Positions 7,700-14,053 of a stretch of 16,416 nt of DNA are shown here, piece after piece. This stretch comes from CAWKEY01 sp963848675. GTDB lineage: Bacteria > Pseudomonadota > Gammaproteobacteria > Methylococcales > Methylomonadaceae. The notes beneath the pieces were generated by a model. It did not search any database. It saw nothing but the letters and a program-made list of their open reading frames with translations, and was not told the DNA's origin. The position numbers and the translations under genes are program-made. The stretch's first letter is position 1; each line of letters starts with the position of its first letter. Where the stretch lies: NCBI GenBank assembly GCA_963848675.1, contig CAWKEY010000061.1, positions 1-16,416 of the forward strand, written 5' to 3'.

Positions 7700-10135
7700 A
7701 TGATTTATGATGACTGGCATGCCGAAACGCAGACGCGCTTAGCAAAAAGCAATATATTTGCCACGTTAAAAGGCAAATGCGACAACGATCCCGCCGGAAG
7801 CCAAGCGCTAACGCTCATCGATGATGCAACCTCCTACGCGTTCCAAAGGACAAAAACGATCCTTAAACATATGGGGGAATTCACACTTCACGACGGCGAT
7901 CACCTGTTCCGTGTGCTGGCTTTAATGGAACGGCTACTGTCGCCGGACCAGATTAAAGAGTTATCCGTTCCCGAACTTATGCTTCTCATTCTATGCGCCT
8001 TTTTCCACGATATTGGAATGGCACCGGATGAAGCGGACGTTCAAGCATGGAAAAAGTATTTTGACACGGAACCTACATTCACAAATGAACGCGAGAAAAA
8101 GGAATTAGAATTATTCCAACGATTTTGCGCTGCTCGGCCCGATCAAATAAATCGAATTAATTCTTATATCCAGCAAGGTAACATCAGCGCCGCTGAGCTG
8201 GCAAAGAATTATCTCGTATCCGATTATATCAGGATTACTCATGCGGACCGAGCGCGTGAAATAATACAAAGAGATTGGGTTGATAAAATCCGCTATAGAG
8301 ACACGGACCTTACGGTTGAATTCGCCACTATCTGCTTTAGTCACAATGAAGATGCCATGAAAGTTCTTGAACTAGACAAAAGCTATCTTTGTGGACCTGA
8401 AACATTCGCATGCTTACCAATGGTAGCAGCGATCCTGCGATTGGCTGATCTGCTTGACTTCGATGCTAAGCGGACCCCATCTGTTCTATTTTCTCATCTT
8501 TTTGTAAGACACCCGATCTCTATTCAGGAATGGAATAAGCATAGAGCTGTGGAAGCTTGGACCATCAATCCCACCCTTATTCAGTTTCATGCAAAGTGTT
8601 CCCACCCTGCAATTCAGTCATCTATAAATGCGTTCTGCAACATCATCGATCAGGAGCTTAGCGCCTGTAATAACATTCTTTCCTCTTTAAATGACTATAA
8701 TAAGAGCCTGAATCGGAATTTGATGATTAAAATTCCCTTCAAAGTTGATCGGTCAAAGATCGAAACAAAGAAAATGATCGATGGAAACCCAGAGTTTCTG
8801 TACCGGGAAACACAATTCAACCTGAGCAAAAATCAAGTTATCGATTTGCTAATGGGTACGAAGTTATATGGCGATCCTGAAGTCGCGCTGCGTGAATTAT
8901 TGCAGAATTCCATTGATGCCTGTTTATTGCGAGAGGCCATGGAACTGAGTTGGGGCAATCCCTATGCTCCTGAAATTCAGATTGAACATTATACTATCGA
9001 TGGCGAAGACATACTTGAAATCGTAGATAACGGGATTGGAATGGATCAGCATGTTATCGATACTTACTACTCGAAAGTCGGGTCATCGTTTTACAAATCT
9101 TCTGACTTCTATGATCTGAAGTCGCAATCCAAGGCAAAGTTCACACCGAATTCCAGATTTGGGATCGGCATTTTGTCATGCTTCATGGTTGCCGACACTA
9201 TGGTTGTTGACACCCGAAAGCTCTATGGACCTCATGAATCAAGCCCCGCGCTTAACCTTACTATAGAAGGTCAAGAAAGCATTTTCTGGATAAAACCGGG
9301 CCAGAGAAAAACGCCTGGAACTACGACAAGGTTGTATTTGCGGAAACAGCAGAACCCTTGGAAAAAGATGGATGAGGATCAATTCATCCAGTCGGTTGAA
9401 AATGTAGTTCCAAATCCGCCGTTCAAGATTTCCATTAAAAGTAAATCTCATAAGAAGATTAGGGATCAAAATAGCTTTAAGGATTTAAAGGCATCGTCAT
9501 TAAAGGATTATTCATGGGATAAGCATGAGAACATCCGGAAGTTTTCTATCGAGTTGGATAATCCTGACATCGGTTTCGTCGGCTCTGCTGTGGTAGCTGT
9601 TTTAGAAAGTCACGGAATGCCCACAGAAAAAATATCTATGAATTCGAAGTCGGTTACAATTGAAGGCGAAAATTACGACCTTGAGAAAGCCATTAGCTTA
9701 AGTGGCAAAGAAATCAGCTTAAATACAACGAATATAACAATTGACGAAGATGGGGGGATTGATTCATCAAATTCTTCTAGCCGACTGACACATTCTAAAT
9801 CTCGGATTTCATTGCATGGCATTGAAGTTCCTTCAAGCCTGTTCCCTGAATCATGGTCAATGCAGAAAAACCAAGTACGTCTTGTCTGGCCATTGCCCAT
9901 TCTTTTAGTTATTGATATTTGCGGATCAATGGATTTAGACCTAAATTCTTCTCGAACGCAAATCTTGATGAGCGAAAAATGGCTCAAGTTTGAGGCAAAA
10001 TTCGCGCATGAAATATTTTCCGCAATCATGAAATCCGTGACAGTGGAGTATTGGGAAAAGCTTAAGGAAATTTTATTGGGATTGTCAAAGAACGAAATCA
10101 TTCTCCAAGTGTTGAATGATCTCGTTCCTGAGTAG
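7700..10135 (+). CDS. HD-domain phosphohydrolase fused to Hsp90-like (GHKL) ATPase
   Basis: An 811-residue two-domain protein that I cannot match to a named system. Residues about 40-290 form an HD domain: HDGDH (64-68), FFHD (His103, Asp104), ITHADR (His181) and LADLLDFD (Asp250), a plausible full metal-binding set. Residues about 370-570 form a GHKL ATPase of the Hsp90/HtpG type: N-box ELLQNSIDA (Glu399, Asn403, Asp406), G1 DNGIGMD (from 443), G2 RFGIG (488-490) and PGTTTRLYLR. The remaining ~230 residues resemble no domain I recognise. The HD part could hydrolyse nucleotides, cyclic nucleotides or nucleic acid ends, and the ATPase could act as a phage-sensing conformational switch; both roles are inference. 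AGGAAGAG precedes ATG 7700 by about seven bases. It follows the RloC-like gene by 35 nt in the same direction, so it is very likely co-transcribed. It is the last gene before a probable recombination junction. Confidence 0.82.
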   Translation: MIYDDWHAETQTRLAKSNIFATLKGKCDNDPAGSQALTLIDDATSYAFQRTKTILKHMGEFTLHDGDHLFRVLALMERLLSPDQIKELSVPELMLLILCAFFHDIGMAPDEADVQAWKKYFDTEPTFTNEREKKELELFQRFCAARPDQINRINSYIQQGNISAAELAKNYLVSDYIRITHADRAREIIQRDWVDKIRYRDTDLTVEFATICFSHNEDAMKVLELDKSYLCGPETFACLPMVAAILRLADLLDFDAKRTPSVLFSHLFVRHPISIQEWNKHRAVEAWTINPTLIQFHAKCSHPAIQSSINAFCNIIDQELSACNNILSSLNDYNKSLNRNLMIKIPFKVDRSKIETKKMIDGNPEFLYRETQFNLSKNQVIDLLMGTKLYGDPEVALRELLQNSIDACLLREAMELSWGNPYAPEIQIEHYTIDGEDILEIVDNGIGMDQHVIDTYYSKVGSSFYKSSDFYDLKSQSKAKFTPNSRFGIGILSCFMVADTMVVDTRKLYGPHESSPALNLTIEGQESIFWIKPGQRKTPGTTTRLYLRKQQNPWKKMDEDQFIQSVENVVPNPPFKISIKSKSHKKIRDQNSFKDLKASSLKDYSWDKHENIRKFSIELDNPDIGFVGSAVVAVLESHGMPTEKISMNSKSVTIEGENYDLEKAISLSGKEISLNTTNITIDEDGGIDSSNSSSRLTHSKSRISLHGIEVPSSLFPESWSMQKNQVRLVWPLPILLVIDICGSMDLDLNSSRTQILMSEKWLKFEAKFAHEIFSAIMKSVTVEYWEKLKEILLGLSKNEIILQVLNDLVPE

Positions 10136-10313
10136 TTGTGCGGATTGCTGAATGTTCCGATGGTCTAGACACCCCATACCGAAAACCCCTCTGAATTCCC
10201 CTACCCATAACCCAACAAAACCGATGCTTCCGGCGAGACGGTTTTGCCATACCGTAAACACTTATTGGGTAACCGCAAGGATTCGTCCGAAATTGAGCGA
10301 TTTTTCGAAACAG
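10136..10313. other. 178-bp spacer between convergent genes; possible bidirectional terminator
   Basis: The defence operon ends at 10135 and the minus-strand module ends at 10314, so termination is expected here. An 8-bp inverted repeat, CAAAACCG at 10216-10223 with CGGTTTTG at 10239-10246 and a 15-nt loop, could form a stem with short T or A tails on both strands, but the loop is long. Apart from this stem and the possible recombinase vestige at the left end I recognise nothing. Confidence 0.3.
10139..10170 (-). pseudogene. possible vestige of a tyrosine recombinase C-terminus
   Basis: Bases 10146-10159 are identical to 12223-12236 in the intact recombinase gene. On the minus strand both read the box-II motif in the same frame: here DHRNIQQ, there GHRNIQH, with the His codon differing synonymously (CAT versus CAC). 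A short GCGGA lies nearby in both. The fragment is only about 30 bp and begins right after the stop of the HD/Hsp90-like gene. A 14-bp match in a window this size is not rare by chance, so confidence rests on the shared frame, motif and junction position. Confidence 0.33.
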
Positions 10314-10922
10314 TCAAGCTCGATTTACACCTTCGTGAAGACGACAAAAGTGGACTGATAGCTTGAATACAAAAAGATAGAATCCGACTAAGCTAAGCGT
10401 GAACTGCTTGCTTTTCTCAGCCTCTTGCTCAAATGCTTTTGCAGGTATTGTGTGAATGTCATCTAAAAGAACAATGTGGTCTTTATCAAGACAATCCCCA
10501 GCAGGCAGATAAAAAATAGTAGTGATCTGTTGCGCTTTAATGGCCAGTATCTTTTGCTGAATTTTTTCAGAGCTGATTCCACCTTTTTCTAGGGCGGCGC
10601 TATATGCTGAGAGAGGGATAATCGGAGCAAACACTATATTAACGGGAATATCTCGCGCATTCTCCGGCGTCACATCACAAGTGTTTGATAAAACAATCCC
10701 ATTTATTGAGGCTTTCTCCCCAGTGTAAAAATTGAATATTTTCAGCTTAGTCCAACCATCTCCCTGCATCAACTTTTCTTGATATTCTTCTTTATATTGC
10801 CCAGTTAGATAATAAGGAGTATTGCGCGGAAAATCTTTTAAGGCCTTAAGGAGGCCTTCTTTTTGTTCTCTTGTCAGATAGTACGGAATCTGATCATGAA
10901 GGGAATCAACACTAATCGCCAT
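10314..10922 (-). CDS. uncharacterised 202-aa protein, third gene of the TIGR04255 module
   Basis: I do not recognise the family. The N-terminus has a doubled Tyr-Leu motif (IPYYLTREQ and TPYYLTGQY) about 22 residues apart. A central segment, NGIVLSNTCDVTPEN followed by VFAPIIPLSAY, looks like a folded core, with a cysteine-aspartate pair of the kind seen in 'SNTCD' proteins of defence islands. A second core segment, ITTIFYLPAGDCLDKDHIVLLDDI, follows, and the C-terminus is aromatic and basic (GFYLFVFKLSVHF). There is no signal peptide. The ribosome site AAAGGA is five bases before ATG 10922, and the preceding gene ends only nine bases upstream, so it is co-transcribed with the other two minus-strand genes. 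The region is visibly more AT-rich than the mob genes to the right, consistent with separate acquisition. Confidence 0.75.
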   Translation of the reverse strand: MAISVDSLHDQIPYYLTREQKEGLLKALKDFPRNTPYYLTGQYKEEYQEKLMQGDGWTKLKIFNFYTGEKASINGIVLSNTCDVTPENARDIPVNIVFAPIIPLSAYSAALEKGGISSEKIQQKILAIKAQQITTIFYLPAGDCLDKDHIVLLDDIHTIPAKAFEQEAEKSKQFTLSLVGFYLFVFKLSVHFCRLHEGVNRA

Positions 10923-10931
10923 AACATTCCT

Positions 10932-11267
10932 TTAAGAGCGCACATAGAGATTCCAACGGTTCTCATCTAGCACATCCTCAAACTCTTTTCCAAGCGGTTC
11001 CTGCTTTTCCAAAAGCGACGCATAAAATGCTGTCATAGATCGCTCAAAATCACTGGTAGAATCTTCATAATCTCCAGTGAATGTATTTTCTAATTGTCCA
11101 AATGTTTTTGAGCTTTCGGTAATCGTGTATGAAGGGAGATAACTAGGTATAGGTTGTAGGCTCTGTGCTGCAATCCCGGCCAACAGCAAAGGTTTTACTA
11201 TAAATAGATTCAGTCGGTAAGTTCCGGCGGATGTTTCAGATTCTTGCTTGATACGATAGTTATTCAT
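10932..11267 (-). CDS. uncharacterised 111-aa protein, middle gene of the TIGR04255 module
   Basis: A small protein with no domain I recognise. Its start overlaps the end of the TIGR04255 gene by eight bases, with GGAG nine bases upstream, so translation is coupled. Residues about 20-37 (LNLFIVKPLLLAGIAAQS) are hydrophobic but interrupted by Lys/Pro, so this is a weak candidate for a membrane or signal segment. The rest is Ser/Thr- and Glu/Asp-rich and probably helical towards the C-terminus (DFERSMTAFYASLLEK). It could be a small subunit or an antitoxin-like partner of either neighbour; nothing in the sequence decides this. The reading frame is believable because it sits in perfect operon spacing between two better-supported genes. 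Confidence 0.65.
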   Translation of the reverse strand: MNNYRIKQESETSAGTYRLNLFIVKPLLLAGIAAQSLQPIPSYLPSYTITESSKTFGQLENTFTGDYEDSTSDFERSMTAFYASLLEKQEPLGKEFEDVLDENRWNLYVRS

Positions 11268-12015
11268 AGATTGGCTCCAAATAAGTTATGGTCTCTGGCC
11301 GCAAACATTCAAAGAACATGGTTTTGTTGCTTGTATGAATAGCCTCAAGGTTATCGGCAAGTGTATCGGCAAAGCTGGTCAAATCAATTGTTAACTGTTC
11401 ACTGATGCTATCTACCGCTACTAGAACACCGTCTCGTGTTTGCCCGTCAAAATTAGTAGCGCTAGATGGCGTTGCAATCTGCACAATATGAAGATACTTA
11501 TCATATGGAATTTCAACGCGGATATTAAACGGTTCAGAAGACAGTGTGTGATTTCCAATATTAAGGCTTAGATTTACCCTCTTAATCTGCTCAGATAGGG
11601 TTTCGCCATCTATAATATCAACATATTTAAGACTATACCGATTAACATTATCAATGATCTGTGAACCTTTGAGGATGTTGATAACTTCAACAATTTTGGC
11701 TTTGAAATTCAGCCAACCCGGATACGGCATCGCACAAGCAATTGCGAGGCTTTCATCGCCTATAAGAATGAGGAATTTGTCCCACTTTATCCTCAAGAGA
11801 GGCTGAAAGCGCAGATTCGGATCAAACTCTCGCATTTGGATAGGAATATCGGCAACAGGAAGACGTTCTATTTTTTTATCACCATCGTTGATGTGCGCAA
11901 ACAAAAATCCCGGCAATACGCTTGATATTGGGATAGATGAGGAAAAACGAATCTCAAAAACCGCATCAACTAGCGGCTCCTTGTTCAATTTCTTAGGAAG
12001 AGGTTTAGCGGTCAT
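11260..12015 (-). CDS. TIGR04255 family protein
   Basis: A 251-residue protein with the marks of the sporadically distributed TIGR04255 family: LPKKLNKEPLVDAVFEIRF near the start, LPGFLFA, LRFQPLLRIKWDKFLILIGD, MPYPGWLNFKAKI, and NRYSLKYVDIIDG around the middle. The family has no established biochemical function as far as I know, and is found patchily, as expected for defence or mobile cargo. I chose ATG 12015 (MTAKPLPKKLNKEPL), with GAGG nine bases upstream, over ATG 12048, which adds eleven basic residues not typical of the family and has its GAGGG directly abutting the start. It is the first gene of a three-gene minus-strand operon. Upstream palindromes at 12095-12109 and 12047-12063 could be operators. 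Confidence 0.8.
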   Translation of the reverse strand: MTAKPLPKKLNKEPLVDAVFEIRFSSSIPISSVLPGFLFAHINDGDKKIERLPVADIPIQMREFDPNLRFQPLLRIKWDKFLILIGDESLAIACAMPYPGWLNFKAKIVEVINILKGSQIIDNVNRYSLKYVDIIDGETLSEQIKRVNLSLNIGNHTLSSEPFNIRVEIPYDKYLHIVQIATPSSATNFDGQTRDGVLVAVDSISEQLTIDLTSFADTLADNLEAIHTSNKTMFFECLRPETITYLEPIYE

Positions 12016-12046
12016 TTTCTGTAGCCTCGCATGTTTATCCCTGAGC

Positions 12047-12109
12047 ATCCCTCATTCTTAGGGAGGCCATACCGACACATTCCTTATAGGATGTAAATAG
12101 TTACTATTT
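12047..12109 (-). promoter_or_regulatory. palindromes upstream of the TIGR04255 operon
   Basis: Two inverted repeats precede the first gene of the minus-strand module: TCCCT/AGGGA with a 7-nt loop (12047-12063), and AAATAG-TTA-CTATTT (12095-12109), which sits in an AT-rich stretch with a TATAAG near 12084-12089 that could be a -10 box. No convincing -35 is visible. Operator function is inferred from position only. Confidence 0.3.
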
Positions 12110-12147
12110 TGCCATTTTTTAGGTGAAGTTGTTTAATTTTAGCACCC

Positions 12148-12164
12148 CAGCCAGCTTCTGGCTG
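12148..12164 (-). terminator. hairpin just downstream of the recombinase gene
   Basis: A perfect 7-bp GC-rich stem (CAGCCAG / CTGGCTG, 3-nt loop) begins four bases past the recombinase stop. Its position suggests a terminator or an mRNA 3'-end stabiliser, but no T-run follows on the minus strand, so intrinsic termination is uncertain. Confidence 0.4.
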
Positions 12165-12167
12165 ACT

Positions 12168-12752
12168 TTATCGCCACAACTTCTCAAACCGTGCCGGATT
12201 TGATGCGGTATAGCGGACAGTGTGCTGAATGTTCCGGTGTCCGAGATAATCTTGAATGAGCCGCGTATCAGCTCCTTGGTCGGCCAGTGCGAAGCCGCAA
12301 GCGTGGCGGAGCATATGCGGATGAGCTGACAACGGCAGATCGGCCAGCTCGCCATAATGCTTGATAAAGAGCCATGCGGTTTTGCGGCTCAAGGGGCTGC
12401 GCCGCTCACTCACAAAAAAAGCATCCGTTTTCGGTTTCATCTTCTTGCGCTCGGTAAGCCATGCCTTGATCACGCGCAATTCGTCCGTCCGCAGTGGATG
12501 ACTGGTTGAAAGACCTTTTTTCAGCCGTGCAACGTGCAAAACGCGGCTCTCGGTGTCCACTTGAGACAAGTTCAGCGCACAAGCTTCTGACACGCGCAAA
12601 CCGTGCCGGAACATCAGCAACAGGAAACACTTGTCCCGTGCCTCATTGCGGCTGTCCTTGACGGCGGCAATGAGGCTTTCGACCTCGCGGGCGGTGAGGT
12701 GTTTTCTGTCGTCCTTGGGGTTGGATTTTCGGTTTTTTGGCTGGTTCATCAT
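12168..12752 (-). CDS. small FimB-like tyrosine recombinase (phage integrase family)
   Basis: 194 residues if started at ATG 12752 (MMNQPKNRKSN); a longer frame to 12821 runs through an inverted repeat and adds an atypical N-terminus. It is a minimal catalytic domain, like FimB/FimE and integrases of small mobile units, lacking a full core-binding domain. Catalytic residues are all visible: Arg53 in RHGLRVSE, a Lys in VARLKKG, His146 and Arg149 in HPHMLRH, His172 in GHRNIQH and nucleophile Tyr181 in VRYT. It should cut and join DNA at short inverted-repeat core sites. Its start codon lies inside a 24-bp repeat (12748-12772) related to the dyads around the lipase gene, so the enzyme may bind its own promoter as well as its recombination sites. 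Family assignment is secure; whether it performs integration, excision or inversion is not shown. Confidence 0.88.
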   Translation of the reverse strand: MMNQPKNRKSNPKDDRKHLTAREVESLIAAVKDSRNEARDKCFLLLMFRHGLRVSEACALNLSQVDTESRVLHVARLKKGLSTSHPLRTDELRVIKAWLTERKKMKPKTDAFFVSERRSPLSRKTAWLFIKHYGELADLPLSAHPHMLRHACGFALADQGADTRLIQDYLGHRNIQHTVRYTASNPARFEKLWR

Positions 12753-12772
12753 TTTGTCTAATGTTTGCCTCG
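12748..12772 (-). repeat. direct repeat unit overlapping the recombinase start codon
   Basis: Read on the minus strand, this ~25-bp unit matches the minus-strand reading of 12834-12857 at 21 of 24 aligned positions with one gap. The core ATTAGACAAAATG (12750-12762) recurs exactly on the plus strand at 13922-13934, beyond the lipase gene. It contains the ATG of the recombinase. Probable recombinase-binding or autoregulatory site. Confidence 0.6.
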
Positions 12773-12780
12773 TTCGATAC

Positions 12781-12805
12781 CCCTGAAACCCGCATTCTAT
12801 CAGGG
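12781..12805. repeat. stem-loop between the recombinase start and the dyad
   Basis: CCCTGA (12781-12786) pairs with TCAGGG (12800-12805) across a 13-nt loop. It sits in the recombinase leader region between the two related repeat units. Function unknown. Confidence 0.35.
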
Positions 12806-12814
12806 TCAGGTTTT

Positions 12815-12853
12815 CAAACAATAGACAGAATAATTCATTCTGTCTATTGTTTG
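12815..12853. repeat. 17-bp-arm inverted repeat; candidate recombinase core site upstream of the lipase
   Basis: Two perfect 17-bp arms flank a 5-nt centre (AATTC). Read as a tyrosine-recombinase site, the central 29 bp (12820-12848) split into 11-bp arms AATAGACAGAA / TTCTGTCTATT around a 7-bp spacer (TAATTCA). It lies between the divergent recombinase and lipase genes, where it could also act as an operator or, as a hairpin, affect both transcripts. Confidence 0.75.
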
Positions 12854-12911
12854 CTCGTCAATGGGCCGTGAGTTATTATGAGGCGATCCTAAACTAAAAT
12901 GGTTGTTTTAT

Positions 12912-13904
12912 ATGGATAGCGCGCTTCGAAACCGGATAAGTAAAATTCTGCAAGTTGCTTATCGGCAAGATTGGACTGATAGGTCGTTTTCGTTGGAAAA
13001 AGCGCATGTCTGCGTAGAACTATCAGCAATCGTCTATGAGGATGTCCAAGAGCATGAGCTGAAGAAGGCGAGCCGCATACATCTGTTTGCGAGTGATGCA
13101 TATCGTAAACTTATAGAGTCTGGTAAATGCAATAATGTAATAGATCAGTTAATCGGTGCTGGTGGTGGTATCGGCGGTGATTTCCCCGCGAGCTTCTTTA
13201 TAGTTCGCGGTCGATACGCGTTAATACTTGGCATGTTTTTCAATGATGTGCTGATTCTGGCTGTCAGAGGTACGGTCTTTCGGAGACTCTGGGACTGGAA
13301 GGCCAATGTGGATACAAAGAAGTTCTACGTGCCAAATAGTCTTTTCTGCGATTTCCCAGATAGGTTCATTACATTGAAAGCCAGCAGTGATTGTTTCTTT
13401 CACAGGGGTTTTTTTGAATCAGTCGTCCCGCAATTTGGATCGATCGCTAACGAGATAAAGAAGCTCAATGTCAAGTCAACCCCGACGGTTGTATGGACGG
13501 GACACTCTCTCGGGGGTGCTATGGCTGCTACTGGCAACGCCCTATCCAACAACTATTGGAGCAGACGTAGCTGGTTAAGTGATGACTTGTCGGGCAGTGT
13601 AGGGGCTTATACATTCGGAATGCCACGTTATTGCGGTCTTGGAGCCGTTTGTAGTTTTCCTGTACCTCACCATGTCTACAATAAGCGTGACCTTGTCCCG
13701 ACTGTCCCTCTTCGTAAAATGGGATTCGCGGATTGTTCCCGCGAGTATGAAATAACCGATTCCGGAATGGTTGCGCTCTCCGAGCGTACTGATACTTTTG
13801 ATCTAGCCGGGCACATACCAAAACTATTGTCTAGTATTAAGGCGCACTCAATCGATGGTTATGCGAATTTTTTATCCATGGCAGTAAACTTACCACGACC
13901 ATGA
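12912..13904 (+). CDS. class 3 (alpha/beta-hydrolase) lipase family protein
   Basis: A 330-residue Lipase_3-type hydrolase with the full catalytic triad. The nucleophile elbow is GHSLGG (Ser199 counted from ATG 12912), the acid is Asp260 in YNKRDLVPTVP, and the histidine is His312 in AHSIDGYANF. Supporting motifs are LAVRGTVFRRLWDWKANVD (oxyanion region), FHRGFFESV and AYTFGMPRYCG. No signal peptide is apparent, so it probably acts in the cytoplasm or at the inner membrane face on acylglycerols or phospholipids. An in-frame TTG at 12903 is an alternative start; neither has a clear ribosome site, so the start is uncertain. It stands alone between two dyad repeats and beside a recombinase, which marks it as cargo. 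A membrane-damaging defence or competition role is possible but only inferred. Confidence 0.85.
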   Translation: MDSALRNRISKILQVAYRQDWTDRSFSLEKAHVCVELSAIVYEDVQEHELKKASRIHLFASDAYRKLIESGKCNNVIDQLIGAGGGIGGDFPASFFIVRGRYALILGMFFNDVLILAVRGTVFRRLWDWKANVDTKKFYVPNSLFCDFPDRFITLKASSDCFFHRGFFESVVPQFGSIANEIKKLNVKSTPTVVWTGHSLGGAMAATGNALSNNYWSRRSWLSDDLSGSVGAYTFGMPRYCGLGAVCSFPVPHHVYNKRDLVPTVPLRKMGFADCSREYEITDSGMVALSERTDTFDLAGHIPKLLSSIKAHSIDGYANFLSMAVNLPRP

Positions 13905-13921
13905 TGCAGAGAACAACGCCA

Positions 13922-13950
13922 ATTAGACAAAATGGCACGAACTGTCTAAT
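13922..13950. repeat. 29-bp dyad downstream of the lipase, matching the upstream dyad in layout
   Basis: ATTAGACA (13922-13929) and TGTCTAAT (13943-13950) form perfect 8-bp outer arms. The site can be read as 11-bp arms around a 7-bp spacer (TGGCACG), the same 11-7-11 geometry as 12820-12848 and with arms sharing TAGACA. It begins 17 bp after the lipase stop. Candidate second recombination site; the central spacer differs from the upstream one. Confidence 0.6.
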
Positions 13951-13983
13951 CAAGTGGCGAACCTCCGGTTATTTAGTATTGGG

Positions 13984-14045
13984 CAAAATAGCCTATTGAT
14001 AAAAACCGTTATCAATAGGAGAGCATGCTCTCCCTTCCTATTTTG
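13984..14045. repeat. nested palindromes: outer stem enclosing two hairpins
   Basis: CAAAATAG (13984-13991) can pair with CTATTTTG (14038-14045). Inside, an 11-bp perfect stem (CCTATTGATAA / TTATCAATAGG, 13992-14019) abuts a perfect 16-bp palindrome (GGAGAGCATGCTCTCC, 14018-14033). Together they could fold as a Y-shaped three-way junction in single-stranded DNA or RNA. It lies just past the end of mobA (stop at 14054), so it could also terminate that transcript. The outer arm runs into TGTCTA (14044-14049), a core shared with the lipase-flanking dyads. Confidence 0.65.
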
Positions 14046-14053
14046 TCTACAAC

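Noticed and set aside
7700..8600. HD domain as a Cas3-type CRISPR nuclease
   Set aside because: No DEAD/DEAH helicase, no other cas gene and no repeat-spacer array anywhere in the window.
10152..10358. 68-codon plus-strand frame in the convergent spacer
   Set aside because: Pro/Thr-rich low-complexity start, no ribosome site, no family resemblance, and its end is antisense to the better-supported 202-aa gene.
10211..10366. Plus-strand frame ending SSEIERFFETVKLDLHLRE, considered as a tail of HsdR or another lost gene
   Set aside because: It looks protein-like but has no start, and 10314-10366 is antisense to the minus-strand gene, whose own tail is plausible. I could not match it to any family.
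12186..12610. Exact 13-bp repeat (AAACCGTGCCGGA) at 12186-12198 and 12598-12610
   Set aside because: Both lie inside the recombinase gene in different codon frames, encoding NPARF and FRHGL; about what chance allows for GC-rich coding DNA.
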